Virus record (IMG/VR): IMGVR_UViG_3300044726_000106
Location: 1 to 27,424 of that record
Strand: one strand, 5' to 3'
Length of the DNA: 27,424 nucleotides
Origin: a virus
Position 1 is the stretch's first letter. Each line of letters opens with the position of its first letter. Shown here one piece after another: positions 1-5,734 of this stretch. The translations under genes were made by a program, and so were the position numbers. The notes beneath the pieces are model-generated. The model searched no databases. It saw only the letters and a list, made by a program, of their open reading frames with translations, and was not told the DNA's origin.

Positions 1-221
1 TAGCGGGCGTCTATCTGGTGACGCTCGCTGTACTCGTTGAGGTCGGCGAGCCATGCCCTCACCGCGATCAGCGCACGCAGGGCGGCGACCACATCAGCGC
101 ACTCGCTGGAGAACTGGGCATCGCCGAGTGACTTGGAAAGCACCTCGAATGAAGCCGCCAACTCCGCCAACCTCTCAGCCGTCGGCACGGGCGTTGGGTT
201 GGTCATCGGGGCCTTGGTCAT
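1..221 (-). CDS. Hypothetical small protein, C-terminus cut by window edge
   Basis: An open reading frame on the minus strand starts at an ATG at 221-219, one base after the TGA of the gene upstream (TGA at 225-223), and stays open to the window edge for 73 codons. The protein begins MTKAPMTNPTPVPTAERLAE and is a mostly helical, alanine- and leucine-rich small protein. No known domain is recognised. It is the last visible gene of the leftward operon 1-1696, whose members are spaced or overlapped by a few bases, so co-translation is likely. The stop codon lies outside the window. It is called coding because of its operon position and unbroken frame; function unknown. Confidence 0.6.
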   Translation of the reverse strand, partial: MTKAPMTNPTPVPTAERLAELAASFEVLSKSLGDAQFSSECADVVAALRALIAVRAWLADLNEYSERHQIDAR

Positions 222-222
222 T

Positions 223-429
223 TCAACTATCCCAATCTAGATCAGCGGGATCGGTCGCCTGGCTGGTGCTGCCCCGACCGTAGCGAACGAACACGAACTT
301 GTTGTTGAAGGAAGTAATGAAGCCGTATTCGACATCGCACCACTCGCGGCGATAGATGACTTTGCGGCCAATATCGGCTTCGGTCGGCGAGATGCCCTTC
401 GCTTGTCGCATGTTCGTGGTATCAGCCAT
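223..429 (-). CDS. Small conserved-looking phage protein, 68 aa
   Basis: A 68-residue protein whose start overlaps the end of the preceding gene (422-982) by 8 bases. The central part, IGRKVIYRREWCDVEYGFITSF followed by NNKFVFVRYG, has the alternating hydrophobic pattern of a small beta barrel, as in phage accessory proteins of similar size. There is no signal peptide, membrane segment or catalytic motif. It sits in the leftward operon of small unknown genes and is probably an early accessory protein, but no function can be assigned. Coding status is well supported by the overlap and by sensible residue composition. Confidence 0.75.
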   Translation of the reverse strand: MADTTNMRQAKGISPTEADIGRKVIYRREWCDVEYGFITSFNNKFVFVRYGRGSTSQATDPADLDWDS

Positions 430-982
430 CGGGCTTCTCCAGCAGGCCGGCGGCCATCAGTGCGTTGATGTGCTCGCCCCATTTCTGCATCCAGAGTGGA
501 TCGCGCAGCGGTGTGTTGGCGAGCAGCTTGGTCGTTCGCCCAATCTCTCGCACCTGCGCCTCGGTCAGCGTCACGGCAGCGGGCGACTCCTTGGCGGGAG
601 GCGCTGGAGGCTCGCGCCAGTGCGTTACAAATCGCGCTGATATTGTGAGTAAGTGACCGCTGGGCCGGCTAGTGCGCCACTGATCGCAAATAGTGTCGTA
701 GTAGCAGTCGCACCAGCGCGCTCCGGTTCCGTCATCCTTGCCAATCCAAATGTCGATGAGTCGATCCCTCGGCGCCGACCCGATCTCCCGCCAGCCGGCC
801 TGCGCCGACGGTGAGGTGAGGGCGGCGAGGATGGTGGGAAGATTGGCGCGCAGCAGGACGGTCAGCGCGTGATTGGCCTCGGCTTCTTTGCCCGGCATTT
901 TTCCCGGCGTCGCCTTCGCCATCAACGCCCGCAGCCGCGTCGTCAGCGCATCAGCCGGGCGGGGAATATCGTCGGCCATCAC
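422..982 (-). CDS. DUF551-like phage protein, 186 aa
   Basis: The middle of the protein (residues about 63-130) carries the DUF551-type pattern: W-x-EIGSAPRD near the start of the domain, IDIWIG, a WCDCYYD stretch and the closing THWREPPAPP. DUF551 proteins are short phage and prophage proteins of unknown role. The N-terminal 60 residues are helical and the C-terminal 50 residues (from about VTLTEAQVREIGRTT) form a second helical segment not part of DUF551, so this is a longer version of the family. The start overlaps the stop of the upstream gene as ATGA (982-979). It is co-translated with its neighbours in the leftward operon. Function unknown; family call moderately sure. Confidence 0.75.
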   Translation of the reverse strand: MMADDIPRPADALTTRLRALMAKATPGKMPGKEAEANHALTVLLRANLPTILAALTSPSAQAGWREIGSAPRDRLIDIWIGKDDGTGARWCDCYYDTICDQWRTSRPSGHLLTISARFVTHWREPPAPPAKESPAAVTLTEAQVREIGRTTKLLANTPLRDPLWMQKWGEHINALMAAGLLEKPDG

Positions 983-1212
983 TTCAACTCCCTCGCCAGG
1001 GCCATCAGCTTTCCCTCCGCTTCGGCCAGTGCCTGCATCCTCGTGTACGTGCTGTTCTCGACGCCCCCGTGCTGATGGCGTGGAGGATGATCGTCGTCCC
1101 CCGCATCGTCGAAGGCATCACGCGCATCACGCCATGCCTTGAGTGCCTCGAGGATGGGGGTGACGCGCTCGAGCACCGCGGCGGCGCGGGCAATGACAGT
1201 GTCGTCCGTCAT
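979..1212 (-). CDS. Hypothetical helical protein, 77 aa
   Basis: A 77-residue, charged, mainly helical protein (ARAAAVLERVTPILEALKAW, then an acidic linker DDAGDDDHPPRH, then a second helix ending GKLMALARELK). The two helices around a polar linker suggest a helical hairpin. Its start overlaps the stop of the gene upstream (1209-1448) by an ATGA, and its stop overlaps the next start in the same way. No family recognised and no catalytic residues evident. Part of the leftward small-gene operon. Confidence 0.65.
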   Translation of the reverse strand: MTDDTVIARAAAVLERVTPILEALKAWRDARDAFDDAGDDDHPPRHQHGGVENSTYTRMQALAEAEGKLMALARELK

Positions 1213-1448
1213 GGCTCGACCCCGAGAGGCTTCAACGCTTCCACGATCTCCGTCTCCCGCGCCTCGATGAACCCTTCGAGGGACGCCGGACGCAGCAGCA
1301 CGTCGATCGGATCCCCGGCGGCCTGCATCGTCACCAGCACGGACCAGAACACGTGGGGGCCGAGATCGCGCGCCTTGTGCTTGAACCTCTGGATGGCCCT
1401 GAGCTCGGCGACCATCGCCGCTGCCTTCTCGATCTCTGCGTACTTCAT
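1209..1448 (-). CDS. Hypothetical protein, 79 aa
   Basis: A 79-residue protein beginning MKYAEIEKAAAMVAELRAIQ, predicted to be mainly helical, with a hydrophobic middle (PHVFWSVLVTMQAAG) too polar at its edges to be a confident membrane segment. Stop and start codons overlap those of both neighbours as ATGA, the signature of translational coupling seen throughout this operon. No domain recognised; an accessory or host-takeover role is possible but only by position. Confidence 0.65.
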   Translation of the reverse strand: MKYAEIEKAAAMVAELRAIQRFKHKARDLGPHVFWSVLVTMQAAGDPIDVLLRPASLEGFIEARETEIVEALKPLGVEP

Positions 1449-1696
1449 GGCTCGTTCCCCCGGTCGTCGTGGAACTTCATCTCAAACGCCATACGCAGCT
1501 TCCCGACGATGAGCAGTGCGTGGTCGTCGTTGCGGGCGATCTCATTGGCGCTGAATTTCACCCTGACGAAACGACCATCGGAGGGTCGTTCAACCCATAC
1601 GTTGAACGGCTTCTCGATGAAGCGTCCGTTGGCAGGCGCAGAACTCATCGGCGCCCTGAGTTCGGCCATCAATTCTTCCTGCGTCCTGCCCGTCAT
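1445..1696 (-). CDS. Hypothetical protein, first gene of leftward operon, 83 aa
   Basis: The first gene after the leftward promoter at about 1726-1754. The start ATG (1696-1694) is preceded by the strong ribosome binding sequence CTAGGGAGA (minus strand, 1713-1705), also used at 3773, 4051 and 4703. The 83-residue product has a polar N-terminus and a beta-rich core (FNVWVERPSDGRFVRVKFSA) ending in FEMKFHDDRGNEP. No family recognised. Being promoter-proximal with the best RBS of the operon, it should be the most highly made of the six small proteins. Confidence 0.7.
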   Translation of the reverse strand: MTGRTQEELMAELRAPMSSAPANGRFIEKPFNVWVERPSDGRFVRVKFSANEIARNDDHALLIVGKLRMAFEMKFHDDRGNEP

Positions 1697-1725
1697 AGTG
1701 CATGTCTCCCTAGTGACGAGGATAT

Positions 1726-1754
1726 CTTATAGGCGCTTGGGGGAGGGCTGTCAG
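1726..1754 (-). promoter_or_regulatory. Leftward promoter for the 1-1696 operon
   Basis: On the minus strand a -35 element CTGACA (1754-1749) is followed by a 17-base spacer and a -10 element TATAAG (1731-1726). The start codon at 1696 and the RBS at 1713-1705 follow at suitable distance. This matches a sigma-70-type promoter. The palindromic sequence TAACTTGTTA (1755-1764) touches its upstream edge. Confidence 0.6.
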
Positions 1755-1764
1755 TAACTTGTTA
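1755..1764. promoter_or_regulatory. Putative operator TAACTTGTTA (site A)
   Basis: A 10-base dyad with perfect TAAC/GTTA arms around TT. It abuts the -35 box of the leftward promoter. Three near copies lie at other promoters (3749-3758, 5694-5703, 10714-10723), which suggests a shared regulator; see findings. Confidence 0.4.
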
Positions 1765-2002
1765 TTCATTTAGTACTTTTAGGCGGTGCAAAATTTAGGC
1801 GTGAAGGTCCCGGCAACTTGGCCGACGGCGATCGACCCCCGCCGGCGGGGTATGGCCGGCCTGGTAGGGGCCGAGGCGGTGCCTGGTAGGACAGGAGGGC
1901 TGCCACGTAGGGCGAGAAGCCTTCTAAATCAAAGGCTTAACCCTATTTGCCATAATGCACATTCCCCGACAACAGGGCACATTGCCTAGTGGTATCAATG
2001 AC
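1765..2002. other. Non-coding region between TerS gene and leftward operon
   Basis: No convincing gene is seen. The stretch holds a 14-base perfect palindrome CCCCGCCGGCGGGG (1837-1850), a 10-base direct repeat GCCTGGTAGG (1859-1868 and 1881-1890, period 22) and the inverted repeat AAGCCTT/AAGGCTT (1917-1938). Lying just downstream of the small terminase gene it could contain a terminator or packaging-related sequence; that is inference from position only. Confidence 0.5.
1917..1938 (-). terminator. Candidate terminator hairpin after TerS gene
   Basis: Perfect 7-base arms AAGCCTT and AAGGCTT enclose an 8-base loop, about 65 bases beyond the TerS stop codon in the minus direction. There is no long T-run after the stem (only TTCTC-like sequence), so this is a weak intrinsic terminator candidate. 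Confidence 0.3.
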
Positions 2003-2641
2003 TTAGGCTTTAGGGTCTTCCTGGCCTGGCGGCGTTTTAGGTGCTTCGAGCGCCGGTTTAACCGTCCGGCGCATAGCCTTCTCGGCTTCAAGCGTCTGCA
2101 TCATGCCTTCTAAGTCTGACTCGCTCATGTCGGCAATGTTGATAGAGGCACGATCGCTCACAGCACGTTCCCCGAAGCCCTGTGGATCTAGCTTTGCGGC
2201 CAGCCATTTGCCTGCGTCGAGTACTAGGCGCCCCTGGGCAACGCCTTCCATCCCCATAGCCTGCATTGCCGTTTCCATCACAACGTCGGCTATGGTGGCC
2301 GCTTGTCTCCGCCGCGCGAGCGCGTAAGCCCTACCGAAATCAGGATAACGTTCTGTCCATTCGTAAATGGTAGCACTCGAAGGCGTGCCCACCTCTGCAC
2401 AAATCGCCACCAAGGTTTCGCCATTGGTAATTCGGTCACATATCTCCGCACCTAAAGCCGGATCATAGGGATAGCGGGGGCGCCCGCGCATTGCGGTGGC
2501 GTGCTGTTCCCTCACTGCCTGTATGTGATCGCGCGGACCTTGCGGGCTTGGCTCCATATGCGGGTAGAGCTCTACCAGGGAGACGCCGAATTCATCGGCC
2601 ATGCGCTGGGTCTCTGCCTTGCGTAGCGGTCTGCCTGCCAT
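2003..2641 (-). CDS. Small terminase subunit-like protein (TerS), 212 aa
   Basis: The protein contains the arrangement seen in Sf6 gp1-like small terminase subunits: a helix-turn-helix at residues about 65-100 (EICDRITNGETLVAICAEVG, then TPSSATIYEWTERYPDFGRAY), followed by the long helix ALARRRQAATIADVVMETA and the KWLAAKLDPQGFGERA segment typical of phage small terminase-like proteins. TerS binds the packaging site and delivers DNA to the large ATPase/nuclease subunit. The large subunit is not adjacent and not in the window, which is unusual because the pair are normally neighbours. The gene stands alone, flanked by non-coding DNA on both sides. A few such HTH proteins are DNA-binding regulators instead, which is the main alternative. 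Confidence 0.75.
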   Translation of the reverse strand: MAGRPLRKAETQRMADEFGVSLVELYPHMEPSPQGPRDHIQAVREQHATAMRGRPRYPYDPALGAEICDRITNGETLVAICAEVGTPSSATIYEWTERYPDFGRAYALARRRQAATIADVVMETAMQAMGMEGVAQGRLVLDAGKWLAAKLDPQGFGERAVSDRASINIADMSESDLEGMMQTLEAEKAMRRTVKPALEAPKTPPGQEDPKA

Positions 2642-2805
2642 AAACCCCTTTATGCCCCAGCCGACGGCGCGCGGGAAAGCCCTGATCTAAACGCCGTCGC
2701 TCCTAAACCGCCTTGCAGGTCTAAAATGTCCGGTTCCTTCCCTCCCCTCCCTCAAAGGGAGAGGCTTCAGGATCTTGGCCTCTTGAGCATGGACGGTTGC
2801 ATCTT

Positions 2806-2841
2806 GGCTTATCGGATCAGGCGAGACTGATCACATAAGCC
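2806..2841. repeat. Nested symmetric inverted repeat, 36 bases
   Basis: Outer arms GGCTTAT (2806-2812) and ATAAGCC (2835-2841), inner arms GATCAG (2815-2820) and CTGATC (2827-2832), each pair separated by two mismatched bases, around a six-base centre. Thirteen base pairs in perfect register are unlikely by chance in a short region. It could act as a DNA operator dyad or as an RNA hairpin; no T-run follows. Confidence 0.65.
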
Positions 2842-2889
2842 CTATATGCGTGTCCGCGCGTTCACTCACTCCAAGTCTCACCCTACACA

Positions 2890-2953
2890 AAGACTGGCTA
2901 CAGTGTGATACGCGCAACACTATACGTGTTGCGTATCACGTAGCCAACGTCTT
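2890..2953. repeat. Long imperfect inverted repeat, 64 bases
   Basis: Left arm segments AAGAC (2890-2894), GGCTAC (2896-2901), GTGATACGC (2905-2913) and AACAC (2916-2920) pair with GTGTT (2926-2930), GCGTATCAC (2931-2939), GTAGCC (2940-2945) and GTCTT (2949-2953). A five-base centre TATAC separates the arms. The left arm has small insertions (AGT at 2902-2904, GC at 2914-2915). It lies just upstream of the rightward promoter for the 3040 gene, fitting an operator, origin or site-specific recombination site. Confidence 0.65.
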
Positions 2954-2977
2954 GTCTATAACCTCCCCGCTTTTCTC

Positions 2978-3005
2978 TTGAAGCTTAAAGCGCGCGAGGT
3001 AAAAT
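2978..3005 (+). promoter_or_regulatory. Rightward promoter candidate ahead of 3040 gene
   Basis: A -35-like TTGAAG (2978-2983), a 16-base spacer and a -10-like TAAAAT (3000-3005) precede the gene at 3040. A strong Shine-Dalgarno AGGAGG lies at 3029-3034. The match to consensus is fair, not perfect. Confidence 0.45.
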
Positions 3006-3039
3006 CCAAATTGCGCACGTAATACATAGGAGGAAGGCG

Positions 3040-3693
3040 ATGGACACGTTTACATGCGGCCAGTGCGGCCAGGTCCGGGCGCTGACGGTGGATGGCAAGC
3101 GACAGAAGGCGGGAGGGCTTTGCCTGGAATGCCGCGCGGGGGCGATTCGGGAACAAATGATCGAAAGGGGGAGCGTGGCGTTACACGTCGTGACCGACGA
3201 TGACGGCGCGGTGGTTGCCGTAGGCGATTGGGGAAAAGTGCTGCACTTCGAGGCGACGGGCCTGAAGCGCGGCCGGACCAAGAGCGGCCGCAAGGTGCAG
3301 TTGTTCGGCTTTGCGGTGGACGACGTGGCGTGGCGCGGGACTTGGTACATGCCGCGCGAAGGCGCCAAAGCCTCCCGCTACGATCAGATGGCGCAGTGCA
3401 AGCGCGTATGGGGAGAGTCGCAGGCGACGGCAAAGGCAGCATGGCCTAAGCCCGCAGGCGACGGCGTACCGCCACACATTGCCGTGCTGGCCGCAGGCAA
3501 TGATGCCTATGCCTCTTATGTGATCGCAGCCGGCGAGCACAACAGGACGCGCGATGCAGGGACGTGGCCTGTTGCAATGCCCTATTGCCACCCTGACGGC
3601 GCGCCGTTCACCGAGGGGGAAGTGAAGGCGCAAATAGTTGTGTTGGGACGTCGAAAGGCGATGGAAAGCGACGCGGGCGACTTTGGCATATAA
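3040..3693 (+). CDS. Zinc-finger-containing hypothetical protein, first rightward gene, 217 aa
   Basis: The N-terminus has a CxxC...CxxC zinc-ribbon pattern: FTCGQCGQVRALT at residues 5-17 and GGLCLECRAGA at about 25-35. The rest (HVVTDDDGAVVAVGDWGKVLHF, then KSGRKVQLFGFAVDDVAW) is beta-rich and not recognised; the C-terminal part is helix-poor. It starts with ATG behind an almost ideal AGGAGG ribosome binding site, so it should be well translated early in infection. It is the first gene downstream of the divergent control region, a position often used for host-takeover or regulatory proteins; that role is inference. No catalytic motif is visible. Confidence 0.8.
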   Translation: MDTFTCGQCGQVRALTVDGKRQKAGGLCLECRAGAIREQMIERGSVALHVVTDDDGAVVAVGDWGKVLHFEATGLKRGRTKSGRKVQLFGFAVDDVAWRGTWYMPREGAKASRYDQMAQCKRVWGESQATAKAAWPKPAGDGVPPHIAVLAAGNDAYASYVIAAGEHNRTRDAGTWPVAMPYCHPDGAPFTEGEVKAQIVVLGRRKAMESDAGDFGI

Positions 3694-3718
3694 ATCGACG
3701 GCGGGACGATAAAAGTTG

Positions 3719-3746
3719 TTGCAATAGGGATAGGGCGGCGTATATA
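3719..3746 (+). promoter_or_regulatory. Promoter candidate for 3773 gene
   Basis: TTGCAA (3719-3724), a 16-base spacer and TATATA (3741-3746) lie in the 79-base gap before the 3773 gene. The -10 is strong. The near-palindrome GAACAAGTTA (3749-3758) sits just downstream at the expected transcription start. Confidence 0.5.
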
Positions 3747-3748
3747 AG

Positions 3749-3758
3749 GAACAAGTTA
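3749..3758. promoter_or_regulatory. Putative operator GAACAAGTTA (site B)
   Basis: Its reverse complement TAACTTGTTC is identical to the sites at 5694-5703 and 10714-10723. It lies directly after the TATATA -10 box and before the RBS CTAGGGAGA (3759-3767), where a bound protein would block transcription. Confidence 0.4.
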
Positions 3759-3772
3759 CTAGGGAGAAGCGA

Positions 3773-3985
3773 ATGGCCAATATGCGGAGCATGCCGACGG
3801 AGGGACCCGCGCCTTGCGGCTTCGAGAAAGGCGACCGGGTGCAGGCGCACCCTGCAACCAACGCATGGATGCGAGGCGACCGATACGGCACCGTAGAAGC
3901 GGCTTCCAGTCGCAAGGTGCAGGTCCGTATGGATCGCAGCGGCAAGCGGTTGAACTTCGCGCCGCGAGACCTGCAACACGTCTGA
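3773..3985 (+). CDS. Small SH3/KOW-like protein, 70 aa
   Basis: A 70-residue protein with the pattern of a small SH3- or KOW-type beta barrel: FEKGDRVQAHPATNAWMRGD, then RYGTVEAASSRKVQVRMDRSGK and a closing FAPRDLQHV. Such modules bind nucleic acid or protein partners; here the role is unknown. ATG start behind the RBS CTAGGGAGA (3759-3767). The TGA stop is inside the left arm of the stem-loop at 3982-4032, so translation termination and RNA folding are physically linked. Probably transcribed from the promoter at 3719-3746. Confidence 0.75.
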   Translation: MANMRSMPTEGPAPCGFEKGDRVQAHPATNAWMRGDRYGTVEAASSRKVQVRMDRSGKRLNFAPRDLQHV

Positions 3986-4032
3986 CAGTCTCGGCTAGGG
4001 CGCCTGCGTGGCGCCCTAGAACGGACTGTCAG
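3982..4032 (+). other. Perfect two-tier RNA stem-loop between 3773 and 4051 genes
   Basis: CTGACAGTC (3982-3990) pairs with GACTGTCAG (4024-4032), and CTAGGGCGC (3995-4003) pairs with GCGCCCTAG (4011-4019), with a symmetric 4x4 internal loop and a 7-base apical loop. Both 9-base stems are perfect. No T-run follows, and an RBS begins four bases later, so this is unlikely to be a simple terminator. An RNA processing, stability or translation-control element is more likely. Confidence 0.7.
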
Positions 4033-4050
4033 CGACTAGGGAGAAAGCCA

Positions 4051-4311
4051 ATGCTTGCATACTTCGATGGCTTGCGCGGGTTAGTGCCCGTCAAGGTGAT
4101 TTACGCCAAAACCATGCCCGGTGGCCTAACCATCGTTCATGGTCGCGTGACAGTCGACGCCAGCGCCCGCGGCTATCCGCGCGGCGAGGTGATCGAAAGT
4201 ACGGGAGTTCGCATGATCCCGCGCGACAAGGTTCGCCGCTTGCGAAGCCGCACGTCGACGCCGCGGATCCTGCCCTATTCCTGGGCCGGTATCGCGATTG
4301 GGGAGGGCTAA
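4051..4311 (+). CDS. Hypothetical protein, 86 aa
   Basis: The start is set at the ATG at 4051 because CTAGGGAGA (4036-4044) lies six bases upstream; the frame stays open further upstream but that part runs through the stem-loop and the preceding gene. The 86-residue product (MLAYFDGLRGLVPVKVIYAK...) is beta-rich with several basic residues near the C-terminus (RDKVRRLRSRTSTPR). It has no recognised domain. It forms a run of small genes with 4315 and 4703. Confidence 0.7.
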   Translation: MLAYFDGLRGLVPVKVIYAKTMPGGLTIVHGRVTVDASARGYPRGEVIESTGVRMIPRDKVRRLRSRTSTPRILPYSWAGIAIGEG

Positions 4312-4314
4312 GCC

Positions 4315-4671
4315 ATGCTGACCTCGTGCCGTCATCGCATCCTGCCCAACGGCGACTTGTTGCTTACCGCCGGCAACGCGCGCCGCTCCTGCCTCGCCGA
4401 CGATTTGCGCGAGCGGGGATCCATCAGCGCCTGGTACTCGCTGATGGTCGACGACTTCAGCAGCAACGGCCACTTGCATCCGGTAGAGCCGGAAGACGTC
4501 GGTGCCCTGACTGACGCGCCGATCATCACGGACGACATGGAATACGCCGACGACGGCGCGCGGATCGTGCGCGGGCGCGTCTGGTGGTTCCCCGACTACT
4601 GCATCCGCGACCCAATGGAAGAACTGGCCCGCAAGGGGCGCGTCATCTTCCAGGCCGCACCAGCGGACTAG
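4315..4671 (+). CDS. Hypothetical protein, 118 aa
   Basis: A 118-residue acidic protein, three bases downstream of the previous stop, with GGGGAGGGC (4300-4308) serving as RBS. It has a helical N-terminal half (ARRSCLADDLRERGSISAWY) and an aromatic-rich C-terminal half (RVWWFPDYCIRDPMEELARK). No family recognised, no signal peptide or membrane segment. Likely an early accessory protein by position. Confidence 0.7.
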   Translation: MLTSCRHRILPNGDLLLTAGNARRSCLADDLRERGSISAWYSLMVDDFSSNGHLHPVEPEDVGALTDAPIITDDMEYADDGARIVRGRVWWFPDYCIRDPMEELARKGRVIFQAAPAD

Positions 4672-4702
4672 CCTGCAACCGTTCAACTAGGGAGAATGAA
4701 CC

Positions 4703-5050
4703 ATGACCTTTACCCCCGTCCGCCGCACTATCGACGAACAGCGAAAAGCGGCGCCGTCAGTGACGCCGCGCACCATCCGCCACGACCTTAATGGTGGGTA
4801 TCTCGCCGACGCCAAGCGTGTCGGCCATAACCGGGCGCTACTCACCTACAGCGATGGTACGCAAGGCTTCATGCTGCACCTGAGCGTGATCGCCTGGCGC
4901 CGGCCCGATGGCCGGGTCTATGTCGACCATTGCGGCTTCAAGACCTCGACGACGCGTGTGGCGATACTGGACGCCCAGGAGATGTTCGGCGTTGTCGATC
5001 GGCGCAACTACTCAATCAAGTCGTTGCCGCCGGGTGAGTGGGTCAACTGA
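4703..5050 (+). CDS. Hypothetical protein, 115 aa
   Basis: ATG start at 4703 behind CTAGGGAGA (4687-4695). The 115-residue product has a polar N-terminus and a beta-rich core with aromatic residues (GGYLADAKRVGHNRALLTYS, then GFMLHLSVIAWRRPDGRVYV) and a THR/SER-rich turn before the C-terminus. No domain recognised. Its TGA shares one base with the ATG of the next tiny gene (TGATG at 5048-5052). Confidence 0.7.
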   Translation: MTFTPVRRTIDEQRKAAPSVTPRTIRHDLNGGYLADAKRVGHNRALLTYSDGTQGFMLHLSVIAWRRPDGRVYVDHCGFKTSTTRVAILDAQEMFGVVDRRNYSIKSLPPGEWVN

Positions 5051-5142
5051 TGCTGACCCTCCTGCGCGCCGGCCTGGCGCTGTTCTACCTGGCGCTGTTC
5101 TGGGCGTCGTGGAGTAATCGACACAAGAAGGGGAGACGATGA
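5050..5142 (+). CDS. 30-residue single-span membrane peptide
   Basis: The frame starts in a TGATG overlap with the preceding stop and ends in an ATGA overlap with the next start, so it fits the operon exactly. The product has one hydrophobic helix, MLTLLRAGLALFYLALFWAS, followed by a basic tail RHKKGRR. Such peptides insert with the basic end in the cytoplasm. It could be a small membrane modulator, but no family is recognised. Its short length lowers certainty; the double coupling and the clean hydrophobic/basic layout favour a real gene. Confidence 0.55.
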   Translation: MLTLLRAGLALFYLALFWASWSNRHKKGRR

Positions 5143-5327
5143 CCTACAACGAAATGCGCAACACCCGCGCCAGCTTCCTCGCCGTGCTGCTGTCGTCCAT
5201 CCGCATGCCCAAGGTTGGCCTGCCGTGGAAGGCACCGACGCCCGTCGACCCGGCGCGCAAGATGAGTGACCGGGAGGTCGCCATGTACGGCGCGGGTGGT
5301 TGCATGGGAAGGTTCCGCAGTGAGTAG
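5139..5327 (+). CDS. Hypothetical protein, 62 aa
   Basis: A 62-residue protein whose ATG overlaps the preceding stop as ATGA (5139-5142), with GGGGAG (5131-5136) as RBS. The sequence (MTYNEMRNTRASFLAVLLSS, then a proline-rich middle and a glycine-rich end GAGGCMGRFRSE) shows no domain. The 3' end overlaps the start of the HTH gene by eight bases. Function unknown. Confidence 0.65.
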   Translation: MTYNEMRNTRASFLAVLLSSIRMPKVGLPWKAPTPVDPARKMSDREVAMYGAGGCMGRFRSE

Positions 5328-5673
5328 GCGCAGCATCAAGCCCACCGAGCTCCAGCGCCGCCGGGAGATCGTCAAGTTCTCCGAGGATCATCCGGCCATC
5401 CGGCTGCGCGACATCGCCGCGAAGTTCAAGGTCGACTATGACGACCTGCGCGTATGGCGATCGCGCATGCGGGCGGTGCAGCGTGTCAACGATCGCCGTG
5501 GCAATCCCAAGGGCACCGTCTACAGGCGCCGCTTCGACTACGCCGAGGCGGTGGCCCTGGCGATAAAGGAAGGCACCCATGCGGCTGCCCGCGCGCTGGG
5601 CGTGACGCCGGCGGCGGTCTACTACGCCTTCAAGATGAAGGGGTTGAAGTCGCCGGGACGAGTTGCACCTTGA
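5320..5673 (+). CDS. Small double helix-turn-helix DNA-binding protein, 117 aa
   Basis: The start is placed at GTG 5320 because GGAAGG (5309-5314) lies at RBS distance and the frame upstream runs inside the previous gene. The product holds two HTH-like units: residues about 28-47 (RLRDIAAKFKVDYDDLRVWR) and 88-107 (THAAARALGVTPAAVYYAFK), joined by a basic linker. The second is a good match to homeodomain-like or sigma-type HTH helices. It is rich in Arg and Lys, fitting a DNA-binding role. It lies immediately upstream of a promoter carrying the TAACTTGTTC motif, so it is the nearest candidate for the regulator of that motif; that link is inference. Confidence 0.7.
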   Translation: MSRRSIKPTELQRRREIVKFSEDHPAIRLRDIAAKFKVDYDDLRVWRSRMRAVQRVNDRRGNPKGTVYRRRFDYAEAVALAIKEGTHAAARALGVTPAAVYYAFKMKGLKSPGRVAP

Positions 5674-5703
5674 CAGTGCGACGCCGCCTCCAATAACTTG
5701 TTC
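5670..5703 (+). promoter_or_regulatory. Promoter with TAACTTGTTC motif (site C) for 5735 gene
   Basis: A consensus -35 TTGACA (5670-5675) overlaps the stop codon of the HTH gene. A -10-like ATAACT (5693-5698) follows after 17 bases. TAACTTGTTC occupies 5694-5703, overlapping the -10. The start codon at 5735 follows. The layout is nearly the same as at 10691-10723. Confidence 0.6.
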
Positions 5704-5734
5704 CCCACCACCCGCCACCGAGGCTTTCCGCACC

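Larger units (their letters stand above)
2642..3039. other. Divergent intergenic control region (about 400 bases)
   Basis: No gene is seen between the leftward TerS gene and the rightward 3040 gene. It holds an 8-base inverted repeat CGACGGCG/CGCCGTCG (2662-2699), a nested dyad (2806-2841), a long imperfect dyad (2890-2953) and a promoter-like pair ahead of 3040. The concentration of dyads is typical of an operator cluster, replication origin or packaging region; which of these applies cannot be told from sequence alone. Confidence 0.6.

Noticed and set aside
1786-1989. 67-codon plus-strand frame in the non-coding gap
   Set aside because: Alternative start without RBS, composition is random-looking, and it runs through repeats and palindromes.
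3181-3945. 254-codon minus-strand frame opposite the 3040 and 3773 genes
   Set aside because: Antisense shadow spanning two genes and a promoter.
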